From contig NZ_LMFO01000023.1 in the NCBI RefSeq assembly GCF_001426865.1, positions 524,108-588,107 of the forward strand: 64,000 nucleotides of DNA, given 5' to 3'. The number at the start of each line of letters is the position of its first letter. Position 1 is the first letter of the stretch. A program made the position numbers and the translations under genes. Positions 33,031 through 42,158 of this stretch are shown in pieces. This stretch comes from Paenibacillus sp. Root52. Its GTDB lineage: Bacteria; Bacillota; Bacilli; Paenibacillales; Paenibacillaceae. Under the pieces are notes generated by a model. That model did not search any database. It was not told the DNA's origin and saw nothing but the letters and a program-made list of their open reading frames with translations.

Positions 33031-34921
33031 AGGACTCTTTCGACGTATTAGGACTTCGCTTCACCCACAACCGTCGCAAGTCAGGCATCCCATATCCCAT
33101 CACGCGGTAATCTCGCAGCGATGGATGATGTGAATGCTCCTCCCTGAAGCTATACACAGGCAATAATAACGCCTCCTGAATTAATCGATCCTCCAGTTGC
33201 AGCAAACTCTCCATCCGATCCTCTGGCTCCTGCATCGCCACGATCTGACCGCACTCTCGCTCTAACTCAAGCCTCCAATGATCATCCATTACACTGAGAA
33301 AGATCGTATTTTGGAACGTGTACATCGTAACGAGACTTCGCATCACATGATCGTCAAAGACTTCTCCAGTGTATATGAGGTCATACGCCTGTAATTCATC
33401 ATGATAAATGGCCTTGACCACATCACCAGGTACAATGTTTACATGTAGACCAATCTGTTCACACCGCTTAGCAAACCAAACCATGTCATGCTCCATGTTC
33501 ACGCCCTCTTCAACCCACACGTTCACCATCTCTCCTGCATAATGGCTACGTTTCAACCATGCCGAAGCGCTAATGAGAGAAGGTTCGTCTACACCTATAT
33601 CTACATCTGCACTTACACCTACATCTTCATTTACATCAGCCCACTTCTGTTGTTCCATCTTCTCTTCTCTCAGGTGCTTCTCTGCATCGAACTGATACAT
33701 CTTTTCGTCCTGCTGGTTTCCTCGATCATACTTACGCACCAAACTAGATGCCGGCTGGATTGATGATCGATTCAAAGCATCCGCCATGACTTGTGGATGC
33801 ATAAGCTCTCGGATGGCACGACGAAAGGATATATCGAGATGAGGGCCTCTTTTGCGCATATTAAACGTCATAAAAACCCCGCCCTGTACTTCATGCTGTA
33901 CCGCATGTGGCTTACCGTCTGGGAATAGCTCCTGTCGGATCATGGGTTCCCCCCGCCCTGCTTGAGGAAGCTGCCAGATCTCTACACGATCGATAAACGC
34001 ACGACCTTGAAAATAGGAGGAGAATACCTCCAAGACTAAGATGTTTGGATCGTTGCGAACCAAGCGATATGGTCCCGTTCCAATCGGATGAAGCGGGGTT
34101 ATTTCCACATCTCTTGGCAGAATAGATGCATTGATGCTGCTCATCAAATCAGGAAACATAAAATTGGGTGCATTCAGCACAAAGCGAACCGTCAAATCGT
34201 CAAACGCCTCCACCCTCTGAATCGAGCCGAATAAGGCTTTGCAAGGGTTGTCCACGCTGGATAAGATGCGTTCAAATGTAAATTTCACATCATCTGCTTC
34301 CAGAACTCTGCCATGGTGAAAGAGCACACCTTTATGTAAATAAAATGTCCATTCCGTTCCCTCTGCGTTGCTCTCCCATGCCATCGCAAGCCCTGGCTCA
34401 CAGACATGTTGCTCTGCATTGTAACGCACTAAGCGATCATACACTTCTGCAACGATCCCCACATCGCCCCATACAACAGCCTGGGTTGGATCTAACGTCT
34501 CGAACGACGTCTCCTGAGGAATGCGGAGTGTGTCCACTCTTCCCCGAGCACCATGATCTGAACGAAGACCGAATTGCCCCTGTAATCTATGCATTAAATT
34601 TTCACGGATGAGAAACGGCAATGATGCAGCCAGTGCGTATGCTTCTTCTATTTTGTTGTTGTGTAGTAGACGTTCAAACCATTCCCCAGCCACGTCGTGT
34701 AACGGTAAACAAAAAACAAGTATAGACTTTTTGCCTCTTCCCCGCTGCGGGCTCCATCTGACCCAGTCGTTATCCAAAAACTTATTCATAATCAGATTCA
34801 TATTACGCATGGTGCAGCACAAATGAGTTGCTAATACACCCATCGTTATCTCTATTTCTTCCTCTTCATGTACATGGGAGAAGATCAACCTAAGTTGGAT
34901 ATAATGCTCCGTCACTTCCAC
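32999..34921 (-). CDS. SgrR-like regulator: HTH fused to solute-binding (SBP_bac_5) domain
   Basis: The 640-residue protein lacks a signal peptide. Residues 1-110 resemble the SgrR N-terminal winged helix (LATHLCCTMRNMNLIMNKFLDNDWVRWSPQRGRGKKSILVF). Residues from about 130 match an oligopeptide-type binding fold (LRIPQETSFETLDPTQAVVWGDVGIVAEVYDRLVRY; GLAMAWESNAEGTEWTFYLHKGVLFHHG). The domain thus senses a small ligand inside the cell. The gene is divergent from an MFS transporter, like sgrR with its sugar-efflux partner in enterics. An asp/val-rich insert (VGVSADVDIGVDEP) is specific to this protein. Confidence 0.85.
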   Translation of the reverse strand: MEVTEHYIQLRLIFSHVHEEEEIEITMGVLATHLCCTMRNMNLIMNKFLDNDWVRWSPQRGRGKKSILVFCLPLHDVAGEWFERLLHNNKIEEAYALAASLPFLIRENLMHRLQGQFGLRSDHGARGRVDTLRIPQETSFETLDPTQAVVWGDVGIVAEVYDRLVRYNAEQHVCEPGLAMAWESNAEGTEWTFYLHKGVLFHHGRVLEADDVKFTFERILSSVDNPCKALFGSIQRVEAFDDLTVRFVLNAPNFMFPDLMSSINASILPRDVEITPLHPIGTGPYRLVRNDPNILVLEVFSSYFQGRAFIDRVEIWQLPQAGRGEPMIRQELFPDGKPHAVQHEVQGGVFMTFNMRKRGPHLDISFRRAIRELMHPQVMADALNRSSIQPASSLVRKYDRGNQQDEKMYQFDAEKHLREEKMEQQKWADVNEDVGVSADVDIGVDEPSLISASAWLKRSHYAGEMVNVWVEEGVNMEHDMVWFAKRCEQIGLHVNIVPGDVVKAIYHDELQAYDLIYTGEVFDDHVMRSLVTMYTFQNTIFLSVMDDHWRLELERECGQIVAMQEPEDRMESLLQLEDRLIQEALLLPVYSFREEHSHHPSLRDYRVMGYGMPDLRRLWVKRSPNTSKESSSYSAYIPLW

Positions 34922-35053
34922 AACCGTCCCAGCCTTTCATCGCCTTCACTAAAATATGAAATCCATCTCTGAACTCCTACAGTTTTTCTTCAGGTTTTTC
35001 TTCATTATACTCAGGAAAAGCCGTTTCACCAACGAAAGGAAGATTGAAACCAT

Positions 35054-36325
35054 ATGAGATACACCGAATTACATCGCAATATTCAGATTCGAATCATTAC
35101 CGATTTCTTTACGGATCTGACACAGAAATCCATCATTCCTTTTATGGCGATCTACCTAAGTCTTCAAATTGGTGCAGGCTGGGCAGGCTTGTTACTGACG
35201 ATTAACATTATCGGCTCCATGTTGGTTGGGTTATGGGCTGGGTATTGGTCTGATCGGATTGGAAGAAAGAAATTGATGGTCATTGCTCAAATACTCCAGG
35301 TATTCGCACTGTTCTGGTTAGCTGCGGCTAACTCTCCATGGCTGAATTCAGTACCTTTAACCTGCTGGATGTTTTTCCTGAGCAGCCTAAGCTCCGGGAT
35401 CACTGTTCCGATTGCCAACGCCATGATTGTTGATGTAAGCAGTGAATCTGAACGCCATTATGTATATGGACTGCAATACTGGACAACCAACGCTGCGATT
35501 ACGATCGGTGCTTTGATGGGAGGGTTACTGTTTGAATCCTTCCGCTTCATCCTATTTAGTATCGTATGGATTGAGAGCCTAGTCACCTTAGTTATCCTTA
35601 TCTTTTATATTCACGAAACAATGGATAGAAGACATACGATCCTGTCTCACAGGACAACATCAATCGCCCCTAAAAACATCTTCTATACCTACATCGATGT
35701 CCTTAAAGACACGCGATTTATGGTCTTCCTCACCGCTACTGTATTAGCAATCTCTCTGGAATTTCAATTAGACAAGTATATTGCGGTGAGGCTAAAAAAC
35801 GAATTCAGTGCTCAGTTACTCCATTGGAATATCACGGGTTTGCAAATGTTCAGCCTCATTATGGCCATCAACACTGTACTCGTTGTACTCATTGCCATTC
35901 CTTTCACCAAATGGATGGGACGGTTCCCTTCTCGAAAAGTGATGACGGTTGGTATGTGTCTGTACACTGCTGGTTTTGCCTTTCTCGGATTCAGTAACTG
36001 GACGTTATTGCTCATCATATGCACCGTAATACTGACTCTTGGGGAACTGATGTATAATCCTGTCCGGCAAGTTCTACTTGCAGGAATGATCCCAGATGCG
36101 AATCGCGCTGCCTATATGGCTGTTGACGGCATGAGCTACAATGTAGCTGCATTGCTCGGAAGCTTGGGACTCACGCTTGGTGCCTTCCTCCCTTCATACG
36201 GGATGGCAACCCTGTATGCGCTGCTAGGAATCGCTTCATTATTCTTTTTCCGTCGGGCGTTGACGCTGCAATCACCTATAACAAAGGCTCATCACGATCC
36301 TGTCGCATGTGCAGATGCTTCTTAG
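35054..36325 (+). CDS. MFS transporter, drug/sugar efflux type
   Basis: The 423-residue membrane protein has about 12 hydrophobic segments and the MFS motif A GYWSDRIGRKKLMV in the loop after the second helix. DFFTDLTQKSIIPFMAIYLS in helix 1 is typical of YbfB/YttB-like exporters in Firmicutes. It is divergent from the SgrR-like regulator with about 130 bases between, so it is the probable target gene. The substrate is unknown. A terminator follows 75 bases downstream. Confidence 0.88.
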   Translation: MRYTELHRNIQIRIITDFFTDLTQKSIIPFMAIYLSLQIGAGWAGLLLTINIIGSMLVGLWAGYWSDRIGRKKLMVIAQILQVFALFWLAAANSPWLNSVPLTCWMFFLSSLSSGITVPIANAMIVDVSSESERHYVYGLQYWTTNAAITIGALMGGLLFESFRFILFSIVWIESLVTLVILIFYIHETMDRRHTILSHRTTSIAPKNIFYTYIDVLKDTRFMVFLTATVLAISLEFQLDKYIAVRLKNEFSAQLLHWNITGLQMFSLIMAINTVLVVLIAIPFTKWMGRFPSRKVMTVGMCLYTAGFAFLGFSNWTLLLIICTVILTLGELMYNPVRQVLLAGMIPDANRAAYMAVDGMSYNVAALLGSLGLTLGAFLPSYGMATLYALLGIASLFFFRRALTLQSPITKAHHDPVACADAS

Positions 36326-36399
36326 TTGCTTGGTTCCAAGCCTAGAAAGTAAGGTATAGTTCAAATGAAATTCGCATTTAATACTACTTGTCCATTTCG

Positions 36400-36427
36400 C
36401 CTCCGAATAAAGTTTCGGAGGTTTTTT
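36400..36427 (+). terminator. Terminator of MFS gene
   Basis: CCTCCGA pairs with TCGGAGG around eight bases, then TTTTTT. Confidence 0.9.
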
Positions 36428-36447
36428 CTGCTGTGCATCCTCTTTTT

Positions 36448-36503
36448 TTGTATATTATCTTATTTATTTTGTACATCATCATTTACAAATTGTACATTAT
36501 CAT
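36448..36503 (+). repeat. Three 14-bp direct repeats phased at 21 bp (operator candidate)
   Basis: TTGTATATTATCTT (36448), TTGTACATCATCAT (36469) and TTGTACATTATCAT (36490) start exactly 21 bases apart, two turns of the helix. The third lies in the promoter spacer, so a protein bound here would block the polymerase. The XRE protein encoded next is the natural candidate. Confidence 0.7.
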
Positions 36504-36510
36504 ATACAAT
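36482..36510 (+). promoter_or_regulatory. Promoter of XRE-DUF3169 operon
   Basis: TTTACA and TACAAT are separated by 17 bases, with the -10 some 20 bases before the start codon and overlapping the phased repeats. Confidence 0.55.
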
Positions 36511-36529
36511 TCAATCAGGAGGTGAGTAA

Positions 36530-36748
36530 ATGGAAGAATTACACAATCATGTTCGGGAGTTACGAGCCAGAGACCGTCTGTCACAAGCAGAACTGGCTAA
36601 ATTAATCAACGCCTCTCGTCAAACCATTGCCCTCATTGAACGCGGAGATTACTCTCCTTCTGTCGTTCTGGCATTGAAAATAGCCAAAGTTTTTAATGAA
36701 CCTGTTGAACAAATTTTTGAATTGAAGGGTGGAGATTCACATGACTAA
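36530..36748 (+). CDS. Small XRE-family regulator (YozG/YgzD type)
   Basis: The 72-residue protein is a single HTH domain (VRELRARDRLSQAELAKLINASRQTIALIERGDYSPSVVLALKIAKVFNEPVEQIFEL). AGGAGGTG lies before the ATG. Its gene overlaps the next membrane-protein gene by eight bases. Pairs of this kind, a minimal XRE regulator plus a DUF3169 or similar membrane protein, are common in Firmicutes, and the regulator is probably autorepressing through the upstream repeats. Confidence 0.9.
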   Translation: MEELHNHVRELRARDRLSQAELAKLINASRQTIALIERGDYSPSVVLALKIAKVFNEPVEQIFELKGGDSHD

Positions 36749-37517
36749 TTCAACTACAAGCGTAAACTCCAAATATCGTTGGTTACGTCTGCCGCTGTAC
36801 ATGGCTGGAGGAGCAGTCGTTGGTTTCTTGGTTGCAAGTGTCTTATTGAATGCACCTTCCAGTCTGAACTGGACACTCTCTGTCTACTATGATTATGATC
36901 TTCTGTTCGGCATTCTCGGATTCTTGTTCTTGGCTTTGACTGCATGCAATACAGCGATTCTGATTCGTATTCCTACTAAGCTCAATCTGGAAGAGGATCT
37001 ATCTCATGATGCAGATTCCCTTGATTCACCAGCCGAACGTTTATTGGGTAGAGCGATGATTATTAGTAATCTTAATGTAATCTTATCGCTTACCTGGGGG
37101 GCTCTTTCTCTGTCATTACTTGCCTCAACGCGAGCTGTCACTGGCTCTTCTGAAATGTTTAACCTGAGTAACTTAATTGCTTCTGCCATTGCCATAATTA
37201 CGGTCGTGTGCCTTCAGAACATAACACTTAAACGATATAATAATTATTTCCCAGATCGCACTTTAGATTTCAATTCACGTAACATGCATCAGGAGCACTT
37301 CGATAAGCTTGATGAAGGTGAGAAATGGATCGTCTATCGTGCAGCCTATCGTTCCTTCCGCGCCATGAATGTTCTACTTAGTATTGGAATGATCTCTATG
37401 GTGCTCTATTCCATCCTTTTCTCCTTTGCCCCTTTCCCTATCGTTGTCTTGTCCGCAATCTGGATTATCCACATCGGCACCTATTATCGTGAAGTCTATC
37501 GTAAAAGCAAATCTTAA
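36741..37517 (+). CDS. DUF3169-family membrane protein
   Basis: The 258-residue protein starts at ATG 36741 (GGTGGAG upstream) and has about six hydrophobic segments: two near the N-terminus, two in the middle, and a pair near the C-terminus (MNVLLSIGMISMVLYSILFSFAPFPIVVLSAIWIIHIGTYY). The domain has no known activity. Translational overlap with the XRE gene indicates that the two products act together, perhaps as a sensor or immunity module; this is inference. Confidence 0.75.
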   Translation: MTNSTTSVNSKYRWLRLPLYMAGGAVVGFLVASVLLNAPSSLNWTLSVYYDYDLLFGILGFLFLALTACNTAILIRIPTKLNLEEDLSHDADSLDSPAERLLGRAMIISNLNVILSLTWGALSLSLLASTRAVTGSSEMFNLSNLIASAIAIITVVCLQNITLKRYNNYFPDRTLDFNSRNMHQEHFDKLDEGEKWIVYRAAYRSFRAMNVLLSIGMISMVLYSILFSFAPFPIVVLSAIWIIHIGTYYREVYRKSKS

Positions 37518-37525
37518 TTTCATTT

Positions 37526-37686
37526 AGGGCGTGTCTGAAACTCCGAAGGAAGCAGATTTTGACGACTTTTCGTTCCAAGCAAGGAAGTTTTCCGCAGGCG
37601 TGCCGGGGCACGTCAAGGGAAAGTGACGCAGCAGGGGGCGAAAAGGCGGTAAAAGATGCACTTCAGCGAGTTTTGAGACACGCCCT
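37526..37686. repeat. MITE-like repeat, copy B
   Basis: The 161-bp element runs from AGGGCGTGTCT to AGACACGCCCT, flanked by TTT and AG so that TA appears at both edges, which could be a TA target duplication. It is the inverted-orientation partner of 689-850. The ORF passing through it is not a gene. Confidence 0.75.
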
Positions 37687-37693
37687 AGCCAAT

Positions 37694-37733
37694 AAAAAAG
37701 CTCATGGCAGGATTGAAAATCCCACCATGAGCT
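37694..37733 (-). terminator. Terminator of the HSP90-TPR operon
   Basis: AGCTCATGG and GGATT pair with AATCC and CCATGAGCT, and the reverse strand then runs TTTTTTATT. Confidence 0.88.
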
Positions 37734-37802
37734 ACAAGCACGTCTGGCAATTTCGAACAGGAATGATTAGAACATTAAACCTGTTCTACGATATGTTTAT
37801 GT

Positions 37803-38858
37803 TTAACGCTTCTCTATCAACGATGAAACGTGGCGATTGCCATTCCGTTGATCAAATTGTTCTGCCATCGATTTGGCGTAATCTCCGAAATAATCTGCAA
37901 GCTTAATCAGATCCCCTGGATCTCCGTCATACGGAAACGATGCGGGTAGGCGCAGGCGATAGCCAGGTGACTCTTCTGCCCAGCGCCGTAATAGCGAAGC
38001 GGCATGAGCATAGTAGATCATTTTGGCAAAAGGATCTTCATGATCCATCGCCAGTACAAGGCTTTCCTCCAGTATATCAATGCCCTTCGCAGGATCAGTT
38101 AACGTCAAGAATTCCATCTGTTCGCCGAAACTTTGCACGAAATCATTCTGTCCCTTAATCAGTCGATAACCGTTTTTCTGGTGAACATGCGCCTCTTTGA
38201 TCTTACCCAATCGATATAATGGCATAAGAACCTCGGACAAGGTCAAGTGTGGAATCTCGGCACAGCTCATGCGACCCTTCAAGATCGGCTTCGCTGTCTG
38301 CAGCACCTTCTCATCATCACCCATTCTGTCCCAGTAGCGCATAATCTCATCCTGCTCACACGCCTCGCAATCACTCATATAGTCACGTTCCAGGTCTATG
38401 AACTTGGCATAGCTCGCGCTAGCTTCATCCAATTCACCAAGATCCATATAGACACGGAAGCGATAGTACCAGTACGAACGATCACTATATCCAAAGGATT
38501 GGAAACGACGTCCGAAGTCCTCGAGAAGCTCCATAATTTTATCACGTGAAATTTCAGGGAAGATCGTCATTTTCCCCAGAATCCATTTATATGACCACAT
38601 CAGTGTTTCTTCGTCATATAACTCCGGCTGCTGATCGAATTTCCCTAACTGCCAGGAGAATGCAATCAGGGCTTTCATCGGATAGCCACAGAAGGAAGCC
38701 ACCTCAACAATTTCGGAACGAGCTTCGTACGCCTCCTCCTCCATACCACTCAGATCAGCTATTCTAGCCGCTTCTTCTAACATCCCCAGTTTGGCAGGCC
38801 CGTTCGGGAGTCCATAAGCCTCTTCCATTAAGTCTTCAAAATCCATCTCCGTTCTCAT
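37803..38858 (-). CDS. TPR-like helical-repeat protein paired with HSP90-like ATPase
   Basis: The 351-residue protein is almost entirely helical, with repeated pairs like AYGLPNGPAKLGMLEEAARIADLSGMEEEAYEAR, YMDLGELDEASASYAKFIDLERDYMSDCEACEQDE and LMPLYRLGKIKEAHVHQKNGYRLIKG. This pattern is that of tetratricopeptide repeats. No catalytic motif or signal peptide is seen. Its ATG overlaps the stop of the HSP90-like gene (ATGA), so the two are translationally coupled. In eukaryotes TPR proteins dock onto Hsp90 as co-chaperones; a comparable partnership here is an attractive but untested inference. Confidence 0.7.
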   Translation of the reverse strand: MRTEMDFEDLMEEAYGLPNGPAKLGMLEEAARIADLSGMEEEAYEARSEIVEVASFCGYPMKALIAFSWQLGKFDQQPELYDEETLMWSYKWILGKMTIFPEISRDKIMELLEDFGRRFQSFGYSDRSYWYYRFRVYMDLGELDEASASYAKFIDLERDYMSDCEACEQDEIMRYWDRMGDDEKVLQTAKPILKGRMSCAEIPHLTLSEVLMPLYRLGKIKEAHVHQKNGYRLIKGQNDFVQSFGEQMEFLTLTDPAKGIDILEESLVLAMDHEDPFAKMIYYAHAASLLRRWAEESPGYRLRLPASFPYDGDPGDLIKLADYFGDYAKSMAEQFDQRNGNRHVSSLIEKR

Positions 38859-40693
38859 TCATTTCCCTCCTGTGGTTTCCTATTCGCCTGCAGACCCCAA
38901 TCTATGAAACGAACAATGCCTTGATTCATTACTTCAAGCTCTTGGCGGTTCATCGGGTAATGACCCATCATCAAGGCATTCACGTACAACATTTCAATGG
39001 CAATCGGTGTCATCTGAGGGTCTGGTGACGTTAAGACCCGCTGTATTACGGGATTATTTACATTCAGATATAACGTCGAATATCCTGCCGCTCCAAAGCC
39101 AGAAGATAAGGAGCCAAGTACGGATGAAAATAAATCCGTAGTCTCTTCACTTGCTTTCTCTAGTGCACGTAGCGTTGACGATTCCTGTGAGAGTGTGAAA
39201 AGTACCGGCAGGTCGGTTGGTTTGAACCCTTTTACTTCTGCTCGGCAGCGAAAACGCTGTAAGGCTGAATCGGCAAGACGCAAGGCATCATAATAACGAT
39301 TGCGTTCATCTGGCGGGACATCGGTAAAGCTCATCGACACTTCATCTGGCTCAATCCGTTCGGTATTCACGTTCTCTGCCACCATAGGCAGGCTCTCCAT
39401 CAGTGAACTGTCATATATATAACCGCCATTAATGACCAGCATGGATTGGGCAGAAGCAACGTGATGAATCTGACGATACTCATCTACCGTTGTGGTGAAA
39501 TAGAGTGTCTCCTGCTCCTCCAGAAGTTCTCCTAACTCCCGGTGACCTCGGGTACTATCGAACGGCAACCAGCGGTGAATCATGCGGTAGAACTCCAAAT
39601 CCTCCACAGCCAGAGCCTTCATAGACAACGCATGTAAACGAATAATCTTCTGTAATCGTTCTGTCTGAGTCTCAGCCATATCAGCTAGTCCTTGACGAAG
39701 CGCATCTCCTAATTCAGAGCGCACTTCTTCCAACTTCTCATTTTCATAAAAATGCTCCCGTGATGCCGTTGGCTGAAGCTCATCTGTCCAGATCAGACAT
39801 TTCACGAAGAATGCCCACTCTGGCAAAATATTCTCTGCCTTCTCCGATACGAGCATGCGCTTCAGATATACCCGGTGTGAACGCTTGACGTTCAAATTCA
39901 CAGCATGGGGCAACACGTAGGCAATCCCCCCTGTGCGCCCTGAGGCTGTTGTCAGCGGGATAAAATCTTGAAATTTCTCACCTAACAATCGCTCACCAAA
40001 GGCCAACACTTCGGATTTCCGCCCTCTTGCACGTTCAGGCGCAATTAGCCAATCAGGCGATTCAGCATTCACGATGCTCTGTACACCTTCACTGTGTAGC
40101 GTAACTGGGTAAGGTAGTAATGCTCCGTAATAGAACAACGCCTGCTGTACATATTCCTTTTCAAAATAATGTGCTGCTTCGGGTGTCGAGCGCAAATACA
40201 CTTTGGTTCCTGGAGATAATTGCGTATCCAACTGTCGAATCGTATACGTACCATCTGGCTTCCCACGCCACTCCATCGATGGTCCACCCTTCACAGACTG
40301 TGTCAGCATAACAATTTCATTGCTCACCATGAAGCAGGATAATAGACCGATCCCAAACCGGCCAATAAATGAGGTCTCTCCTTGCAAAAGTGCCTGTGGA
40401 TCCCGCTTAGATGATTGACCAATCATCGCCAGAAACTCATGGATATCCGCTTCAGTTAATCCGATACCATTATCCTCTACCATCATCGTTAACTGTTCAC
40501 CGCTGCCCGTAAGCTCCACTCGGACATTCCCCATGAATCCCGGTTCTACTTCCGCGCGTCCTGTAATCGCATCTGTCGCATTTTGCATGAGTTCACGTAA
40601 AAACACTTTAGGGCTGCTGTACAAATGGTTCGATAAAATCTGGATCATACCGCTCAGGTTAACCTGAAAACGATACTCATTAGATGCTGTCAT
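38855..40693 (-). CDS. HSP90-family ATPase, divergent HtpG paralogue
   Basis: The 612-residue protein keeps the GHKL ATP-binding residues: E34 and N38 in RELMQNATDAI, D74-N-G-I-G78, and G111-R-F-G-I-G116. The middle-domain catalytic arginine is R312 in TASREHF. The middle domain is shorter and more diverged than in HtpG, and the C-terminal dimerisation region is unlike it. There is no MEEVD end; the protein finishes NRKPQEGNE. It is therefore an intact but atypical HSP90. It is co-expressed with a TPR-like gene through a four-base overlap. The client is unknown. Confidence 0.88.
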   Translation of the reverse strand: MTASNEYRFQVNLSGMIQILSNHLYSSPKVFLRELMQNATDAITGRAEVEPGFMGNVRVELTGSGEQLTMMVEDNGIGLTEADIHEFLAMIGQSSKRDPQALLQGETSFIGRFGIGLLSCFMVSNEIVMLTQSVKGGPSMEWRGKPDGTYTIRQLDTQLSPGTKVYLRSTPEAAHYFEKEYVQQALFYYGALLPYPVTLHSEGVQSIVNAESPDWLIAPERARGRKSEVLAFGERLLGEKFQDFIPLTTASGRTGGIAYVLPHAVNLNVKRSHRVYLKRMLVSEKAENILPEWAFFVKCLIWTDELQPTASREHFYENEKLEEVRSELGDALRQGLADMAETQTERLQKIIRLHALSMKALAVEDLEFYRMIHRWLPFDSTRGHRELGELLEEQETLYFTTTVDEYRQIHHVASAQSMLVINGGYIYDSSLMESLPMVAENVNTERIEPDEVSMSFTDVPPDERNRYYDALRLADSALQRFRCRAEVKGFKPTDLPVLFTLSQESSTLRALEKASEETTDLFSSVLGSLSSGFGAAGYSTLYLNVNNPVIQRVLTSPDPQMTPIAIEMLYVNALMMGHYPMNRQELEVMNQGIVRFIDWGLQANRKPQEGNE

Positions 40694-41252
40694 ATTCGTT
40701 CACCTTCCTTAAAGTCCAATCACACCATAACTCCATAGTCTATATGGCATTTGATCTGTTAGACGAATTAAATATGTATACATATTAATAGATTGTTTCA
40801 GCAACGATAGGTTAGATCCAATAGGTTAAAACCACGCGTCAAGCCGGCCTTGTTCACCAAGACCGGCGTTAGACGAATAATTCATTTTTATATGGATCAT
40901 TGGGGGTCTATCCTATCATTACCACAATGGCATTAGCGCTGAAACGAATTCAGTCACCTTATATTCAGGATACTAGGTAGAAGAACGGATGAAAACAAAC
41001 CTGGGACCCGAATTCAATAGACTTTAGGTTCATAACTATGTTGATCACTTGGGACTAAAGATAGAAAAAGGTACAAATTCATGTAAAAAATCAAGCAGAA
41101 GCGTGCTTTTGAACACTCATCAAAACTATTTTTGAAAAGGATTGAACGATCTGGTTAAGCTACTCGTATCATTACCAAACATGGATCGAGCTAAGTGCAT
41201 GATGAATCATTGCTAACGAAGCTCTGATCAGTATGAAAGACGGTGAATACAT
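40694..41252. other. Long intergenic region, one hairpin
   Basis: This 559-base divergent gap lies between the HSP90-like gene and an ABC operon. A GC-rich hairpin GCCGGCCTTG/CAAGACCGGC lies at 40843-40867 and looks like a terminator without a gene before it. No ORF with a ribosome site was found; the region may have lost a gene. Confidence 0.45.
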
Positions 41253-42158
41253 ATGATTAATGTTCGTAATATCTCTAAACAGTTCAAGGATCATCAAGCA
41301 TTAAACGATGTTAGCTTTACCCTTACAGAAGGCAGTATCACAGGTTTGATTGGCCCTAACGGCTCAGGTAAAACCACTCTGATTCGCATCATGAATGGTG
41401 TTCTTGGCGCTTCCGGCGGACAGGTTCGAATCCATGGACTTGATCCGTTCGTGGAGACAGAGAAGGTTCTTGCCATGTGCGGCACACTGACGGAACAGAG
41501 CGGGCTGTATGACAATATGAGTGGGCGTGACAACCTGGCTTTCTTTGCAGATGCTTTTGGTATTCCGCAGCGTGATGGAAGAATAAACGAACTTGTGGAT
41601 TTATTGGAGCTTCAAGATTATCAACATCGTAAAGTCGGTACCTACAGTACAGGTATGAAAAAAAGATTAGGGCTAGCACGGGTATTGCTACACCGTCCAT
41701 CCGTTCTGTTTCTGGATGAACCCACAAACGGGCTAGATCCAGATGGAATTCAGATGGTTCTTCGGATGATCCGTCGTCTTAACAAGGAGGAACACCTGAC
41801 GATTCTCGTGTCATCTCACGTATTATCACAGCTCTCAGCCGTGTGTGACCATTATGTATTTATGCAGAATGGCTGCAAAGTGGAGGAGGGCACTGAGCAT
41901 GAGATTATTAGCCGTTACCAGACGGCGCCGCAGATCGAAGTAGAAGCTGTTCTGCCAGAGGGATGGAATCGGGTCGAAGGTTATAGCCCTGAGGTTATAT
42001 CCGCGCAGCGAGCTGTCTTCCAGCTTCAATCCCGTGAAGATATTCCAACCTTGTTAAGACAGTTGACTGCGCACGGGGAAGTGTATCAAGCTCGCATTGT
42101 TAACAGTGATCTGGAGCGTATTTATTTTGCCATTAGGGAGGCACACCACCATGAATAA
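41253..42158 (+). CDS. ABC transporter ATP-binding protein (ABC-2 exporter)
   Basis: The 301-residue ATPase has Walker A GPNGSGKTT (34-42), the signature YSTGMKKRLGLAR near residue 130, Walker B VLFLDEPTNGLDP near 150 and the switch His in SSHVL. A C-terminal extension of about 80 residues follows, usual in drug, bacteriocin and gliding-type exporters. It overlaps the permease gene by eight bases. The exported substrate cannot be inferred. Confidence 0.93.
   Translation: MINVRNISKQFKDHQALNDVSFTLTEGSITGLIGPNGSGKTTLIRIMNGVLGASGGQVRIHGLDPFVETEKVLAMCGTLTEQSGLYDNMSGRDNLAFFADAFGIPQRDGRINELVDLLELQDYQHRKVGTYSTGMKKRLGLARVLLHRPSVLFLDEPTNGLDPDGIQMVLRMIRRLNKEEHLTILVSSHVLSQLSAVCDHYVFMQNGCKVEEGTEHEIISRYQTAPQIEVEAVLPEGWNRVEGYSPEVISAQRAVFQLQSREDIPTLLRQLTAHGEVYQARIVNSDLERIYFAIREAHHHE

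Noticed and set aside
37559..37906. 115-codon forward ORF
   Set aside because: It runs through the MITE-like repeat and a terminator into the antisense of the TPR gene.
40843..40867. GC-rich hairpin as a terminator of a hidden gene
   Set aside because: No ORF with start signal precedes it on either strand and there is no T-run.
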